From Hippasteria phrygiana (Eukaryota; Echinodermata; Asteroidea; Valvatida; Goniasteridae), in the NCBI GenBank assembly GCA_037893225.1, contig JAZGUH010000005.1:1674001-1738000 (forward strand): 64,000 nucleotides of DNA, written 5' to 3'. Shown piece by piece: positions 11,038 through 23,245 of the stretch. Below the pieces are notes generated by a model. That model searched no databases, was not told the DNA's origin, and was given only the letters and a program-made list of their open reading frames with translations. The first letter of the stretch is position 1. Each line of letters begins with the position of its first letter. Made by a program: the position numbers and the translations under genes.

Positions 11038-13929
11038 TTAGTAAAAACAAATATTCAGAGTTTTCTTTTCTTCTAATGGTAATGTGAAAAAATGAAAAAG
11101 CTAACGACACGGGGAATATATAGGAACATTATCTTTATTGTTTTATCACACTATCAACATAGTGATTTGGATTTCACGACGAAAATGGTTCAATAGCATC
11201 TAAGCGCTCCACCGAGGCAGAAATACGGAGTTCGCAAACGAGTACGAAATACACAACACGAACCTGTATACCGTGAGTCGAACAAATTCAACCAGTTGGA
11301 CTATATCCACCACAACTATATACACTAATTGTTTATGTCATTTTGTTTCTTTGTGCCATCAGGCTATGTAACGCGAGGTTAAATGTGACCTCCCTCCACA
11401 AAATAATACAGCAAAGTCGCAGAAGCACTCAAATCTGAGAGATGACTGTCACAGAACAAAGCGGTCAAAATAGCGGTCTACTGACATTTCCTGCTGTTTT
11501 GTATTCATTGACTAATTCATCAAAAGCTTATAGTGAAATCTGGCCAATTCCACGAGTTCGGTTAAGAGACTTTGGTAAGAAGGATGATTTACAAGCAGAC
11601 AGAACGTGAAAATCAGGTCGGACCTGTTTTCATTAACCTGTCTACGAGTTATTTTTTTTATTAATATAGCGTCTGTGTTTCAATGACGTAGAGCATAACA
11701 GGTTGAACTATTCAACAATTCTTGAATCCTTTCAAAAGGGAAACATTCTTGCCACACTTTTTTGAGCGGTTATTGTTTTTAGGTCAACGAGGAAGAGGTT
11801 CACTATTAGCGTGACCTAACTGGCACATTCTGCAGCCTTCATTTCCCACTCAAACGTCCAACCCAGAAGTTGCGTGGCCGGTCACATTTTGTAGTGCCAA
11901 AATTCGGCGCGGGAAAACGAACCGTTGTGTAACAGAATGCCTTCACGGCCCCAAAAGTTCTCCAACAGAACTTATAAAACCCGAGGAATTAACGAGATAA
12001 TTCCCCCCCCCCCCCATAAAATACTACAAAATGACTGCTGTTATCGCCGTCACTAACACAGATTTCTTATAAAGGTTGTTTAAAAACCTGCCTGTCTGTT
12101 TTAATAAAACAAAGTCTAGCCTTGTGGTTAATTTTGCGTTTTAAAAAGCATCCGAAGACGTGTTAGTATTGTATAGTTACACATTTAAACTTCACTGCCA
12201 TTGCTAGCAAAAAAATTTTTTGAGGAAATACTGCAGAACTTCCATGTGCGTTTTGGCGGAAGGTTAAGTCTCTTCGAGGCCTCTGGTGGCATTTTGCCAA
12301 ATTCCTTCTCTCAAAATTCTTCCGCACTTGTTTCGTGTCGGAACAAATATGCTGAACTGCAGAAACAGAGACTGCTGCAACGCGGAAAAACGGGTCAAAT
12401 ATCAATCAATTTGTTAAATTCCGAGTGTATTATGTGGCACGCACGTTTATAAACTTTCTATCAATTTCATAGTTTGAACTATAGGAGAATGGTTGTACAA
12501 AATAGCCAGCTTCGATTTACAGACAAAAACCTTTCATTTCAATGTTGCTTGTTTGTACTATGGGATTTTTCTATAATCTGCACATTTTTGTATCGGTTCT
12601 ACAGGTAAATGGTGATGAATTGTTTTGAAATGTCCTCTTTTTAGAAATCTGTAACCTGTAAAAATTGTTTTTGAATCTGTTCCTGTTGAAGACACAAAAC
12701 GTAAAAACAGGCAATATCAAAATGTGCACAACGTTCCTTCCTTATATGTGTTCAGACATTTAAACTCGGTCGACATGTGAAAAATTCACAGAATAAGACA
12801 AACCGACAGGTGTTGATTTCAAATTTGTCGCAAGTGACAATTCGGGTATACAATAAACCTATGCGAGGTGTAGAACTCACTTGACTGGGCATGCAGTTAC
12901 ATAATGTGAAAAATAAGCTGCATAACATGGTAGCCTGATATATTTAGGCAACGAGACAGATAGAAAATCACGGATACTGTAAATAAAAACACTTTGTCAA
13001 CCTATTGCTGAAAAATTATCGTTTTAGTTTCAGATTAAGGAATCTGCTCTACGTTCGCATTACACGAATATTCTGAAGTCCCCAAAACCTCGAATGAAAA
13101 GGCCTAGGCCTATGTGATTTTCAATGTACCCTATGGGGTTAGGGCTAAAAATTAGTAACTAAACTGTTCAGAAGATCATCAGTTATATTTTGTTTATTTA
13201 ATTATACTGTTACTGTAGTATTTCAATTGGAAAACATAAGAGGAAAATTTGGTAGTTTCTTCCGCATGCTTACTAAAAAAGACGTTGATTTCCTGTCGTA
13301 AATTTCGTAAAAGACGCAAGCACGCTGTAATCAAGTATAACCTCCGACACAAATACAAGCCAGGTACTTCTAAAGGTTTTTCAACAATAACATCATCAGT
13401 ATTTATAAGATGTTAATGAAATGAATTAAAAAAAAACGCATAGGCCTATCAGTTTTAAACGTTTAAACGTCATCGAGACCTGAAGTCTGTTGATGTTCCG
13501 GGCACGATTGCATTATTTTATGGACTGGAACATGTAGCGTGCACACGACTCTATTACTGTTCATGTACATGCAGTTCAGATGGGTTTGTGTATGTGTTTT
13601 GTTGCATATAGTATGTGCGTAGACAGATGTAGTTTATGCCCGCATATCTTTCGCATTGCAAACAATGCTAGTTGGAAGACCATACTGCACGTTGATTAAA
13701 TAATAATGACCCGGTAATGACAGCCAACGATACATGAATCTTGTCAGTGAACTCGCTAACCCGCACTCGACAAATACACACAGGCATATTGGCAAACAGC
13801 ATGCGCGCAACATTTGCCCTAGTTTCCCTATTGGCCGTGGTGCATGAATTGAACAAACTAAACAGTAAACACAGCCCCCTAAAAAGACAACAATGGTGCA
13901 TAATATGTACTCCTTGGCTCACCTTTGAC
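11038..13929. other. Gene-free interval with a C13 run
   Basis: AT-rich. Poly(C) of 13 at 12003-12015. Overlapping frames at 12.16-12.45 kb on both strands show no recognisable domain. TAGGCCTA octamers at 13105 and 13441. Confidence 0.35.
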
Positions 13930-14345
13930 TAGGCGATGTCAGCGATGCGGCACCCCCTTAGGTTCGGCTCGGGGGGAGAAGGTCGCTGGTGGCGGTCGCC
14001 CGGGTGAATGTAATAACGCGGTGGGGCTCACCAGCGCGTGGAGTCAAATGTCGGCGGGGCGGGAGGCGCCTCGCCACGGTATGCCAGCCCTCGCTGACAC
14101 GGTGTCTTCTGACTCGCGACTTCTAGTCCGTGTGGCCTAAATCCCCGGTCTTGCGTTATCTCACGGGCCTCTCTCACGATGACCGAGTGGACTGCGGAAA
14201 TACCATGAGGATGCGAGCCCTGTGCTCTCGTCCTGGTGGTGTGGTGTGGTGCCGAACTTTGGGCAGTCTTCCCTGCTCCCTAGTAGCCCACGCTATACAA
14301 TGCACCAACTCGTGCGATGGCGCGCCGTGTGCCGGTTTTTGACTC
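13930..14345. promoter_or_regulatory. CpG island, candidate regulatory DNA
   Basis: Dense CpG and GC content (GGTCGCCCGGGTG, GCGGGGCGGGAGGCGCC, CGATGGCGCGCCGTG) between AT-rich flanks. Overlapping Arg/Gly/Ala-rich frames are compositional. No TATA box, exon or splice site pairing could be assigned. Confidence 0.4.
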
Positions 14346-14739
14346 CAGTGCAAAGAATGTCTACGCACTTTTGACCCCCGACCCCGGCCACATTAATAAA
14401 TGCACCGTGCAATCACAGCGCGCATGTTATTTCTCTGTGTATTCTACACTGGGTATCATACGTGTAGTTTACGTTGCAAGTAACAGCGCACATCCACCCT
14501 TAAACTTCCCCCACCACCCCCTATAGCCCATTCGCCTATCACAACCTGTCATGGGCGTGGCTTGCCCATCCACCGACCCAACTGCTCTACAACCCGACAC
14601 CGCTCTTAATTATTTATGTTAATTAAAATGTAATATTTTTCTTCAACAGTTCGTTTTGTCCAATCGGCTGGGACAACAGACACACGCCGTCGTTTTGTGT
14701 TTATTTTTTGGGCAGTCCGCTGATGGCTAATTTGTCTCC
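14346..14739. other. Spacer between CpG-rich patches
   Basis: Contains C-rich strings around 14490-14530 and an AT-rich TTAATTATTTATGTTAATTA core (14607-14626) with homeodomain-type TAAT sites. No gene. Confidence 0.35.
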
Positions 14740-14905
14740 AACTGTTTTGCGGTTGGTGGGTTGTGTGGCTGGTGTGACTCGGTGGGGTGGTGATGCGAGT
14801 GGGTAGGGGACAGGGGGAAGTCACGCGGCCTGCCCGGGGTACGGGCCCCTAGTCCCGGCCAGCGCGTGCCGACACGTACGGTAGTCCGAGCTTTCTAGGC
14901 CGGAC
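14740..14905. promoter_or_regulatory. Second GC/CpG-rich patch
   Basis: GTGGTTGG-like G/T repeats lead into CGCGGCCTGCCCGGGG and CCGGCCAGCGCGTGCCGACACG. Composition resembles the 13.9-kb island. Regulatory role is inference. Confidence 0.35.
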
Positions 14906-17900
14906 TTGTCAAGCGGAAAAGCCATCCATCTCCTTTCGTTAGTGGCTGGAGAGAAAAAAACGGGTCATGGAATGCGAGTCGGAACAGTCTGACGGAATTG
15001 CGGCTGTCATTTTGGTGGCAAAGTCCGCGATTTTTCATCTCTGCACTGACGTGACTGGGCAACTAATCCCTAGCCATGGATTTTTGTTCAAAACTTGGAT
15101 TTGTTCATTCTGCCTGCCATGCCAAACGTTCAACACTGCCACATTGGACATCTTCGAAAGCGAGTACATATCACATTCAATGTGATTCGGAGGCTTTGCT
15201 CCCAGGAGAGCACAAATGAGTAAAACAAAATTACTGGCCCAGAGAGAAATTTTGCCTAATGACGGTCTGAGCATATTGACCGAAACGTCGAGTTAACCCC
15301 CCTGATTCTTCAAAGGAGCACACTTTCTGTTTAGAGTTAGGTACACGGTCTATCCGCAAAGAAGTTCTCTCTGGAGCTATATTATAATAAACAACAAGTA
15401 GGCATTAAGCCTCTTGCAGCCTTGTCCGAAATAATTTCCCTTCACAAGTCAATTTCCCTTCACAAGTCACATTCATGACTTGTTTCTGACCACTTTATTA
15501 TACTTGTCACCAAATGATTTAATTTAAAAAGTAACATAGCAAATAGTCGCCTAGTTTTAAAAATCTGGTAATTTCGCTCTGCGCTTCTTCTACAACAGTT
15601 ACATCCTTTTATAGAGTTTTCTCATTGATTCTAGTTAAAAGTGGGTCCAGTTCAGGCGAGTTTTTTTCCCAATGCATTCTTTCTTTTAAAACAACAGGGC
15701 AACTGTGTAACGCTGTGCCATTTGTGTTTTTCTAAAGCTGACAGTGAAAGTGCTCACCACGTGACCTCGCGCGACCATTCACGTTGTGTCAATGCAGACA
15801 TGCGCTGTGTGAACCTTTGAGCTGTTGTAGTTTCCGATAACGGCCAACTGAAAACTATTGAAAAATTGCACATCAAAATGAACTGAATTTGATAAAAAAC
15901 AATCCGTGAAAAAGGTGTATAATGCTTTCTTGGTAGTTCTTTATTATGGTCAAACAAAGAGCCTTGCTGTGTTTTTTTTGTTTTTTTTAATAAAGCTCTT
16001 TTGGTTTTGTTCAATTTAAAGTCATGTTTGTTTTGTTCATCTCTAGTTTTATCTGTTTATTTATTCTATGAAATAAGTGATCTCTATTTAATCAACTCAT
16101 TTATTTGTTTTGTTTCATTATTGGTTTTTATCATGTCGTGTCATGTTTGTAATGGGTGTTTGCTACTTGATAGAATGTAGTCTGATTCAGTGAAGCGAAG
16201 TAGGTGTCATTCCCATCACTTTCAATCTAGTGATTAGATCTCCACGAGTAAGACACGATTGACAGTTGAAAGCAAAAGCCACCGTCTATTTGTCAGATCC
16301 CTGGTCTTTCATTTGGTACACAGACAGACAGACAGACAGACAGTGGCATGGACACACTGCCACATGGATAGGTATAGATAGACGCAAATACAGTCAAACG
16401 ACGTCATGGCATGCTGACAAAACCACTACAAGACTTCTCCAGCCCAGTCACCAGACAGAGAGACAGTAAGAAACTAAGAATACATTGTCATGGGCAGACA
16501 AGCCAACATAACAGTGATAACACAGAGGAAATGAGTGTAGAATTTTGTGAGAAAGAGTGGGGATGATTCTGTAGGGTGAGGAAACGGGAAAAACACACAA
16601 ATAAGCACGATAGTAAACAACGTCAAAAAGGGGGGTGATTGGCAGAAGAATGCTGCATATACAAGGGGAAATACATCGATGGAAAACAAACATGGAGCGA
16701 CTTTGGAGCGATCTTAACCTCATGATTAATCGTCCATGTTGACACAGGGACCTGGAACGTCACATAAAATGCCATCTCGCGGGCCAGCCAGTGTTTTGTA
16801 TTTGCACAAGGGCCGCACAAAATCGCCAGTAAATCACGACTCTGTTAATGTTAAGCCCCCTGTACGTGAACGCCGTGCGTGGGTTTTTGGGCGGGAAAAG
16901 CAGACGAACAGCCTCATTATTTTGTCACTAAAGTAACATGGATCACTGCGGGTTCAATGTTCGCAAATTACCGCGTATATTCTCGTCGTATTCGACTCTC
17001 ATTAGGCAACTACTGGTAATGTTCAGTTTGTCATATTCCTAAGTGGTTACCCGGGCAACGGTGGAATCAAGCGCACAATAGCAGGAAAGGATTATCGGTG
17101 TACAGGCAGTGTTCATGCATGCAATGTTAATGACTTGGGCCGTCTTGTGTTTGTCAACATGTAGGGTAAGAACAGAATTCGTTCCTAAAGTCCTCATTTC
17201 AGACAAAACGGGCTGGAGCGACCACCGACTTTGAACAAAAACTAAATTTTTGAAATTAATTTCATTGCGAAATAGAATAATGTGGCAAGTCAATATGCTA
17301 CAATAGAAGTGACAATGCCAATTATTACAAAAATGCCGTAAGTCTTTGTATTTTGCTTTTGTTTGGGTCCATGATTTTTCGTCACCAGCTATAGAAATAA
17401 AGACGAAATTCGACTGTTGCTAGCAGAAAGGTAACAGTTGTGTTTACCGTGCACACTCAAAGTTATTAGAACGACAAAGTCAGGCGACTTTACGATTATG
17501 TGTTAGCTTTTTACGTTAACGTCTGGGTACCAAACACTGACTAATCTAGCCACGTGACGGATCCCTGCATAGTTTGTCTTAACCCAAACCACCATGTACA
17601 TGATCGATATTGACTGGAAAAAGAAGACAATATCGCCACCAATTTTATGGAAGTCGCCCAATACAAGGCTAGGTCAAGGGCTCCAACAGAGGTGGTGAGG
17701 TTGGCCACAATTTAGATTGCCAGCCCTACCACCCTCATTACAGTTTTCCTGGGTCTAGATCTAAATAGAAGATAAATATTACAGATACCAAAAATATGAT
17801 CCCAAGTTTCAGACCTATAGAACCAGGCGGGGTAACTTTCACTGTTGGGGAGACTAACTCACCTCCCCTATTTAGTTATCAATTTGCATAGCTAGCATGT

Positions 17901-18084
17901 TGTAAAATGTCGCAAAATCACAGTTTAATTCACACCTCAGCCCACTCAGAAAACAAGTTTCACAACATGAGACGCAGCACAAGCTGTAGAGCATATACAC
18001 GATGTGTCCGGAAGTCTCGTTGAGTTCTCGAAAAAAATCTTGGTTTTTAAAGATCTACTTGCACACTGTAGTAAAGAGTGTCAA
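14906..18084. other. Gene-free interval with one tetranucleotide repeat
   Basis: Holds a (CAGA)n run at 16321-16343 and otherwise unique sequence. A GACCGAAACGTCGAG string near 15278 is of the sort found beside some retroelement ends, but nothing coding supports that. Confidence 0.35.
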
Positions 18085-18098
18085 TTATCACGTGATAA
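18085..18098. promoter_or_regulatory. 14-bp palindrome with CACGTG E-box
   Basis: TTATCACGTGATAA is a perfect palindrome centred on a canonical E-box (CACGTG). A single site; bHLH binding is possible but unproven. Confidence 0.3.
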
Positions 18099-18210
18099 CA
18101 TCACATACGTGTTTACTTTCGGGCTAACAGTTCATGTGACTACTTCCGGGTTAAATGTTATCTAAATTATATCGTTTGTGACACTTTTAAGTTAACCAAG
18201 AGTCAAGTTT

Positions 18211-18646
18211 TGCTGCTGCTTGCTGCTGCTTGCAGCAGCTGCTGCAGCAGCTGCTGCTTGCTGCTGCTACTGTTTGCAATGCTGCTGCTGCTGTTGCTGC
18301 TGCTTGCTACTGCTTGCTGATGCTGGCAGCTGCTGCCACCAGCTGCTGCAGCAGCTGCTGCTTGCTGCTGCTACTGTTTGCAATGCTGCTGCTGCTGTTG
18401 CTGCTGCTTGCTACTGCTTGCTGATGCTGGCAGCTGCTGCCACCAGCTGCTGCCGCCAGCTGCTGCTTGCTGCTGCTACTGTTTGCATGCTGTTGCTGCT
18501 GTTGCTGCTGCTTGTTGCTGCTGTTTGCTGCTGCTGCCAGATGCTACCGCCAGCTGCTGCTACTGTTTGCATGCTGCTGGCTGCTGCTGTTTGCTTTCTT
18601 GCTGCTGCTTGCTGCTTGCTGCTGCTTGCTGCTGCTGCTGCTGCTG
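18211..18646 (+). repeat. CTG/TGC repeat with higher-order units
   Basis: About 436 bp of TGC/CTG/GCT triplets interrupted by TTGC, TACTGTTTGC and GCCACC. The marker TACTGTTTGC starts at 18268, 18372, 18477 and 18561, giving higher-order spacing of 104, 105 and 84 bp. Two adjacent units are nearly identical, so the array expanded by tandem duplication of a composite unit. All three plus frames stay open by composition (poly-Leu, poly-Ala, poly-Cys), which explains a 183-codon ORF that is not a credible gene. CAG/CTG hairpin formation is expected from known repeat behaviour. Confidence 0.9.
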
Positions 18647-19572
18647 ATTTTCTCAGACAACTTGCACCAATGGGCGTGTGGAACCACTCTCAATCCTTTA
18701 AAGTAGGCCTACACTGCTTCCATTTTCAGCGTCATGATTGCAATACTTTCAGAACAAATGAAAAGCAATAAGAAAAGAAAAGAAACAATTTGAAACCAAA
18801 CTATAACCAAAGTCAATGTAATTTATTCATCGACCTCTGTAGTTCAATAAGAACCACGAAGGGTGTGGCCAACGCAGTGCAAGCGTGGATATTACGGGGC
18901 GTTTGCAAAATGATCAATGTCAAACATGTGGAAGCTGACGGAAGCCTCAAAGGGCCACGTGGAAAATTAATTCATTGGATACCAATGCATAATGCGCCTA
19001 TGAAAACAATGTGTGTTGCTTGCATGAACGGCGATGCTAATAATTTGACTTGATTGTTGCAATGCTACCATTCACGCATGCGCTAGATGAGCCACAGCTA
19101 AAACTTGTCTCAACTGCTTAGCTCATTATTCACATCGATCAACAAGCACGAATTCGTGCAGGAGCGAGCCGCGTCGTTGGCGTGTGTGACAGTTTCGTCA
19201 TAGACACATGCACAGTACAGCCTGCGGTCTCATAGATTTTGCGTGTGTGAGAGTTCCGTCAAGGAAAACTGTCACGTGACTAAATGAATTTGGCACAAGA
19301 AGAAGAAAAAGAACAACAACGCCGCTATAAGCGCTTACAGAGCCCCGTCTGCGATGCGACGCAGCTAAAAATAAAGGCATAGCCTATGCAACATGATGAT
19401 GATAACTTGTGCGTGGGACTTCAATATTTTAAAGCGGCAAATGAAGGGCGAGATACTTTTTTGGGAGGAGGTTTATTTTTTATTTTTTATTTACAAAATC
19501 CTTCCCCACAGGTTAATGCTATTCACTGACTGTAAACAATACGAAGTTGTCAAAAGTTAACGTTCTTGTTTA
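18647..19572. other. Gene-free interval
   Basis: Contains a perfect GCACGAATTCGTGC palindrome (19146-19159). An 87-codon frame at 18790-19053 has no recognisable domain. Confidence 0.35.
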
Positions 19573-19681
19573 AAAAAAACAAAAACAAAAACAAAAACAA
19601 AAACAAAAACAAAAACAAAAACAAAAACAAAAACAAAAACAAAAACAAAAACAAAAACAAAAACAAAAACAAAAACAAAAC
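19573..19681 (+). repeat. (AAAAAC)n hexanucleotide array
   Basis: About 17 near-perfect AAAAAC units. Confidence 0.95.
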
Positions 19682-20231
19682 AAGAACCACTTGCATTAGT
19701 CCTTAATCGCCTCCATTCTCAAGGTCTAATTTTTAAGTCCCAAGCCACAGCCTTTAAATTACCAAAAGAGCAGGTGAATCAAAGTTCATATTGCCGACAA
19801 AGTCAAGGAATTAAAGGTGGAAATTGTTCCCCCTTTTCCACGTACGAAACAGCGGGAAATTCGAAGAATGCTGGCGGGCAAATTGGCGCTCGTCCACGGC
19901 GTTCTCAAGGGCAGACTTCGCATCGTACTGCATGAATTGCAAAATTACCTGTTTTGACAACCTATGGATTGTGGATGGCATGCGAAATCATAAAAACTAT
20001 TATAAAAATAGTAATCAATTAAAAATCAACAAACAAAAAGTGTTATAAACCAAATGACTTGATATATAAAGTAATCGAATGAAATAACGACATAGGCGTT
20101 TGATTAGGATATTTTCTCTCTATTTTTTGCAAATTGATGGGTTGAGGTTCGTTTTTTGTGAAAGAAAAGGTGATAGAATAACATAAAAGAACGAACCTTT
20201 GCAATAACAAATGATTAAACTTCGTTTTGGA
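19682..20231. other. Gene-free interval
   Basis: AT-rich. No structure recognised. Confidence 0.35.
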
Positions 20232-20257
20232 GGGGGGGGGGGGGAGGGGGGGGGGGG
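20232..20257. repeat. Poly(G) pair G13-A-G12
   Basis: Thirteen G, one A, twelve G. Creates Pro-rich frames on the minus strand. Confidence 0.9.
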
Positions 20258-20819
20258 CAGAGAGATTTGTTGTTCTATTTTCCCGTACAAGCAATAAACA
20301 AAAAAACAAGGACAAGCCATAGACTGTTTAAAATCAAAAATAAAGACGGGGGAGGTCGACCTCCCACCTACACCCGGATCCTATGGGAAGATAAACCTGA
20401 CAAAGTTCTAGAAGACATTATACCCTTAAATTCAAGACCATCTTCTGGCTGTCCGGGAAATTAATATACTTTGATTCCAAGCTTCTTGAAAATAATATCT
20501 CTTAGCTCTTTGTTGAGAACTTTTAATGTGCATGTGCTGCTTCCCTCCGGAGCTATACACAGCACTTAGGAGTAATTTGCGTATCATCTCTCGTTTCTTA
20601 CTCTTGACACTCGAGTCCCCAAGAAGCTGCCTCATGAAGCAGCCCTCGTCAAGAGTACTCTCCTCCCCAAGCCCAAGTTACTGAACTTTTCCGGACTGCA
20701 ACAGTCCAACTCCTCATTCCTCAGCCCCAGCAAATGGACCATCCAATTCGGAGCTGCTACAGTGATAATCAACCGCGGTCTCCTCAGTTCAGCCCCAGCG
20801 CCGTCTTAAGTGGGACTTG
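20258..20819. other. Gene-free interval
   Basis: No gene recognised. Short frames end in the adjacent poly(G) or CpG island. Confidence 0.3.
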
Positions 20820-21240
20820 GTGACAACCCGTCAAGACGGGGAGCGGAAAGCGGAGACGTAGAAGAGGGGCTTAACCCCGCCTGCCAAGAAACTTTCCGTC
20901 AATCCGCCCGGGCTCGGGGAAAATCTAGCGGACGGGGTGCATAACAGCCGTTGCCGGCCCATGAAGATGGAAAGGGGTAAGCGGGAGGGCAAGTTGGCCT
21001 GGTGATTACCAGCGGAACGCCGAGTTCTCTCACCGGCGGCGAACGTGATTTTCGCGGGGCTTGGAAGCGCGAGGTCCCGGGGTGGCACCGAGCCTGATGG
21101 CCGGTGATTAGAATTTGAGATCGGCCACGCTGGGTACGCCGGATCAAAAACGCATCGAGTGCGATTCGGATTTCTCGCGCGTCTTTCAGAGCTTAATCTG
21201 AGCGCATTAGTGGTAATTTTCCTCCCTTTGGCTTCCCCCA
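20820..21240. promoter_or_regulatory. CpG-rich island, candidate regulatory DNA
   Basis: GC and CpG enriched (CGCCCGGGCTCGGGG, CTAGCGGACGGGG, GCGCGAGGTCCCGGGG). The 182-codon minus frame over it is continuous because stop codons are rare in such composition, and it runs into the poly(G) tract as poly-Pro. Not a supported gene. Confidence 0.4.
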
Positions 21241-21275
21241 CTAATCGTGATGGGCAGAGAATATTGGAGATGATC

Positions 21276-21295
21276 GGGGGGGGGGGGGGGGGGGG
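21276..21295. repeat. Poly(G)20
   Basis: Twenty uninterrupted G directly after the CpG-rich island. Confidence 0.9.
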
Positions 21296-22387
21296 AGAGA
21301 AACTTGCATCAATATGAACTAAATAAGCTTCTACGGTTTCAAGTAAAGAAAACACCGTAGCTCTGTGTAAGTCACACACAGAGTTCGAGAACCGGCAATT
21401 TGGCTGCTAACCTAAATAACGGCTGATTGCATCGACAAACTACCGACCGGCTTCAGTTTTGTTTTTCCACCGAAAACTTTGGATCGATGCCTCGCTTCCA
21501 GGATTCTAAATGATCATTCTTTTTTTTCGGTTATGATAAACCGACACGATGCTCAAAGGAAATTGGAGGCGGAAATCATGCAATGAAAAATAAGGAATTC
21601 ATACAAACAGTAAGTTAAACACAGGATAATTAAGTGAATATTAATACAGATTGGTATCATTGAATCTGTAATATCATCTTGCTATTTTTACTGCGTTATC
21701 CTATGTAAGCCAATGGGTATATTACTTGCACCTATTCGTTACTGTTTGCTCAAAGTATTTCCGTATCCACAATGGCTTCGTCTATTAAGTCATGCATATA
21801 GGCCTATCGACTTAATGAATTGCAATACATGTCTCTAATAATTTGAATAACATAAACCAACTAAATTCTTTGTTACACCTAAACCACTTGCGTTCTATGT
21901 GAACGGTTTTCCCACACAACTTCTCTCACAAACACATTGTTTAACATCGACCGTATTGTTTCCGCGTATAGTGGAGTGGAGGTCGGTTACTTTTCCCGCC
22001 TTTTTGTGAAAAGTCACTCAATTCTGTCGCCCTAGTTTTGCAAATTATGCACTGTTGCGAAAGTGTTCTCATCGCATTCCGGGGTCTGCACAAGAACAAG
22101 CGGTACAACAGTGTAAATGCGCGCAAGTTCGTTCGAAAAGACCAGCGTGACGTCATCGTTGTTGTCCCACCACTATAATGGCATGTATTCATATATCCAT
22201 AATGCATTGTGATGTTCTAAAAAAGAATTGCCAAAACGCACGTGCAGTCAAAAAATCATGTATGTGTTTAAAACCCATTTAGGAGAATGGAAACGGCATG
22301 CAACGATTTCAAATGGGAAATTGGTATAGCGCTTGCAACAGCATCGGAATTACTTTGACATAAATTGGAAATCAGCATTTTGGCTTT
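21296..22387. other. Gene-free interval
   Basis: AT-rich unique-looking sequence with one TAGGCCTA octamer at 21799. Confidence 0.35.
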
Positions 22388-22513
22388 CTTTTTTTCTGTT
22401 ACCAAATATGACTACACATTTTGAGAGTAACCTTTTGTTGCAGTAAAAAGTAACTTCTTTATGTTATGATCTCAAAACAAAATTTGTGTCATATTTTGTA
22501 ACTGAAAAAAAAA
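22388..22513. mobile_element. Short foldback element
   Basis: CTTTTTTTCTGTTACCAAATATGAC-like left arm (about 37 bp, spanning to TTTTGAGAG) is mirrored on the right by CTCAAAAC...TCATATTTTGTAACTG followed by poly(A). GTAAC/GTTAC blocks repeat inside. Total about 126 bp with no coding capacity. Single copy in the window; MITE status is inferred from architecture. Confidence 0.5.
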
Positions 22514-22680
22514 CATACAAAATGTTGATTTCTAATTATGCAAAAGTATTTCAATGCTGGTTTGCGCAAACAAGGGCCAATCCAAAAAGAGCCAAGTCCG
22601 TACCGGCCACCATTTGATCCAGGGGCGGGAACCGGTGTATATGGTTATATTGTTATATTGTTTCCAATGATTACAGCCGT
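22514..22680. other. Short spacer
   Basis: No recognisable feature. Confidence 0.3.
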
Positions 22681-23030
22681 CAATCTAGCGTGAGCAAAAT
22701 GCTTAATCCACTGGAGTGGGATACTCTTGAAACCAGACGTATAAGAGCTCGTTTACAAGTCAAAAGAAACGCATGGCCTTATCCCAAGCAATATTTCGGA
22801 GCATCTCATTGATCACAATTTATGTCAATTAGAACCACAAACACGTCAGAGGGCTGGCAAATTCATCTACAAACGCATCTTCGCAAACAAGAACTGTTAA
22901 CCAGAAATCCTTGTATCCTAAAACACTTCCTATTTGGAACATGCTACCTGACATGGCTCGTTGTGCCCCAACCTTACAAAGTTTCAAGAACCAGCTTCTA
23001 AAAATCGAGGGCCAGCAGCTCCAACATTAG
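22681..23030 (+). mobile_element. LINE reverse transcriptase C-terminus, decayed
   Basis: The last 40 codons before the TAG at 23028-23030 read SLYPKTLPIWNMLP, then DMARCAPTLQSFKNQLLK. This fits the conserved end of non-LTR retrotransposon reverse transcriptases, with an (S)FFPRTI..WN.LP box followed by a helix of the type ...FK..L. Upstream, frames resembling VSKMLNPLEWDTLETRRIRA continue the same domain but in a shifted phase with stops. The copy is 5'-truncated, frameshifted and inactive. Clade is uncertain (jockey/CR1-like by general appearance). Confidence 0.65.
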
Positions 23031-23034
23031 TTTG

Positions 23035-23245
23035 CACCGACTCCTTGTACTGCGCTAACTGTACGGGATAGCCACACCAGGCGTTTGTACAGAAGCGAAC
23101 GGATAGTTACTATCACAGATAGATAGTTACTATATAGCTTCGCAAGCAACTGACTAGCAACGCGAAAGGGTCTTTGTTTTGCAACTGCAGCTCTGCAGTA
23201 TCGATTTGGATCCAAAATGGCGACTCTGTGCAAAGAGTGAATTCA
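23035..23245. repeat. Dispersed repeat related to 3.3-3.5 kb
   Basis: Ends with TGCAGTATCGATTTGGATCC, AAAATGGCGA and GTGCAAAG, matching the layout of 3485-3543. Includes ATAGTTACTAT-type internal duplications. Class unknown. Confidence 0.4.

Noticed and set aside
15255..15300. GACCGAAACGTCGAG string suggesting a Penelope-like or other retroelement end
   Set aside because: A short phrase only, with no reverse transcriptase or GIY-YIG coding sequence nearby.
18220..18771. 183-codon ORF rich in Leu, Ala and Cys
   Set aside because: It is a frame through the CTG higher-order repeat; the other frames are equally open.
20831..21379. 182-codon minus ORF with poly-Pro
   Set aside because: It spans a CpG-rich island and a poly(G) tract; openness is explained by composition.
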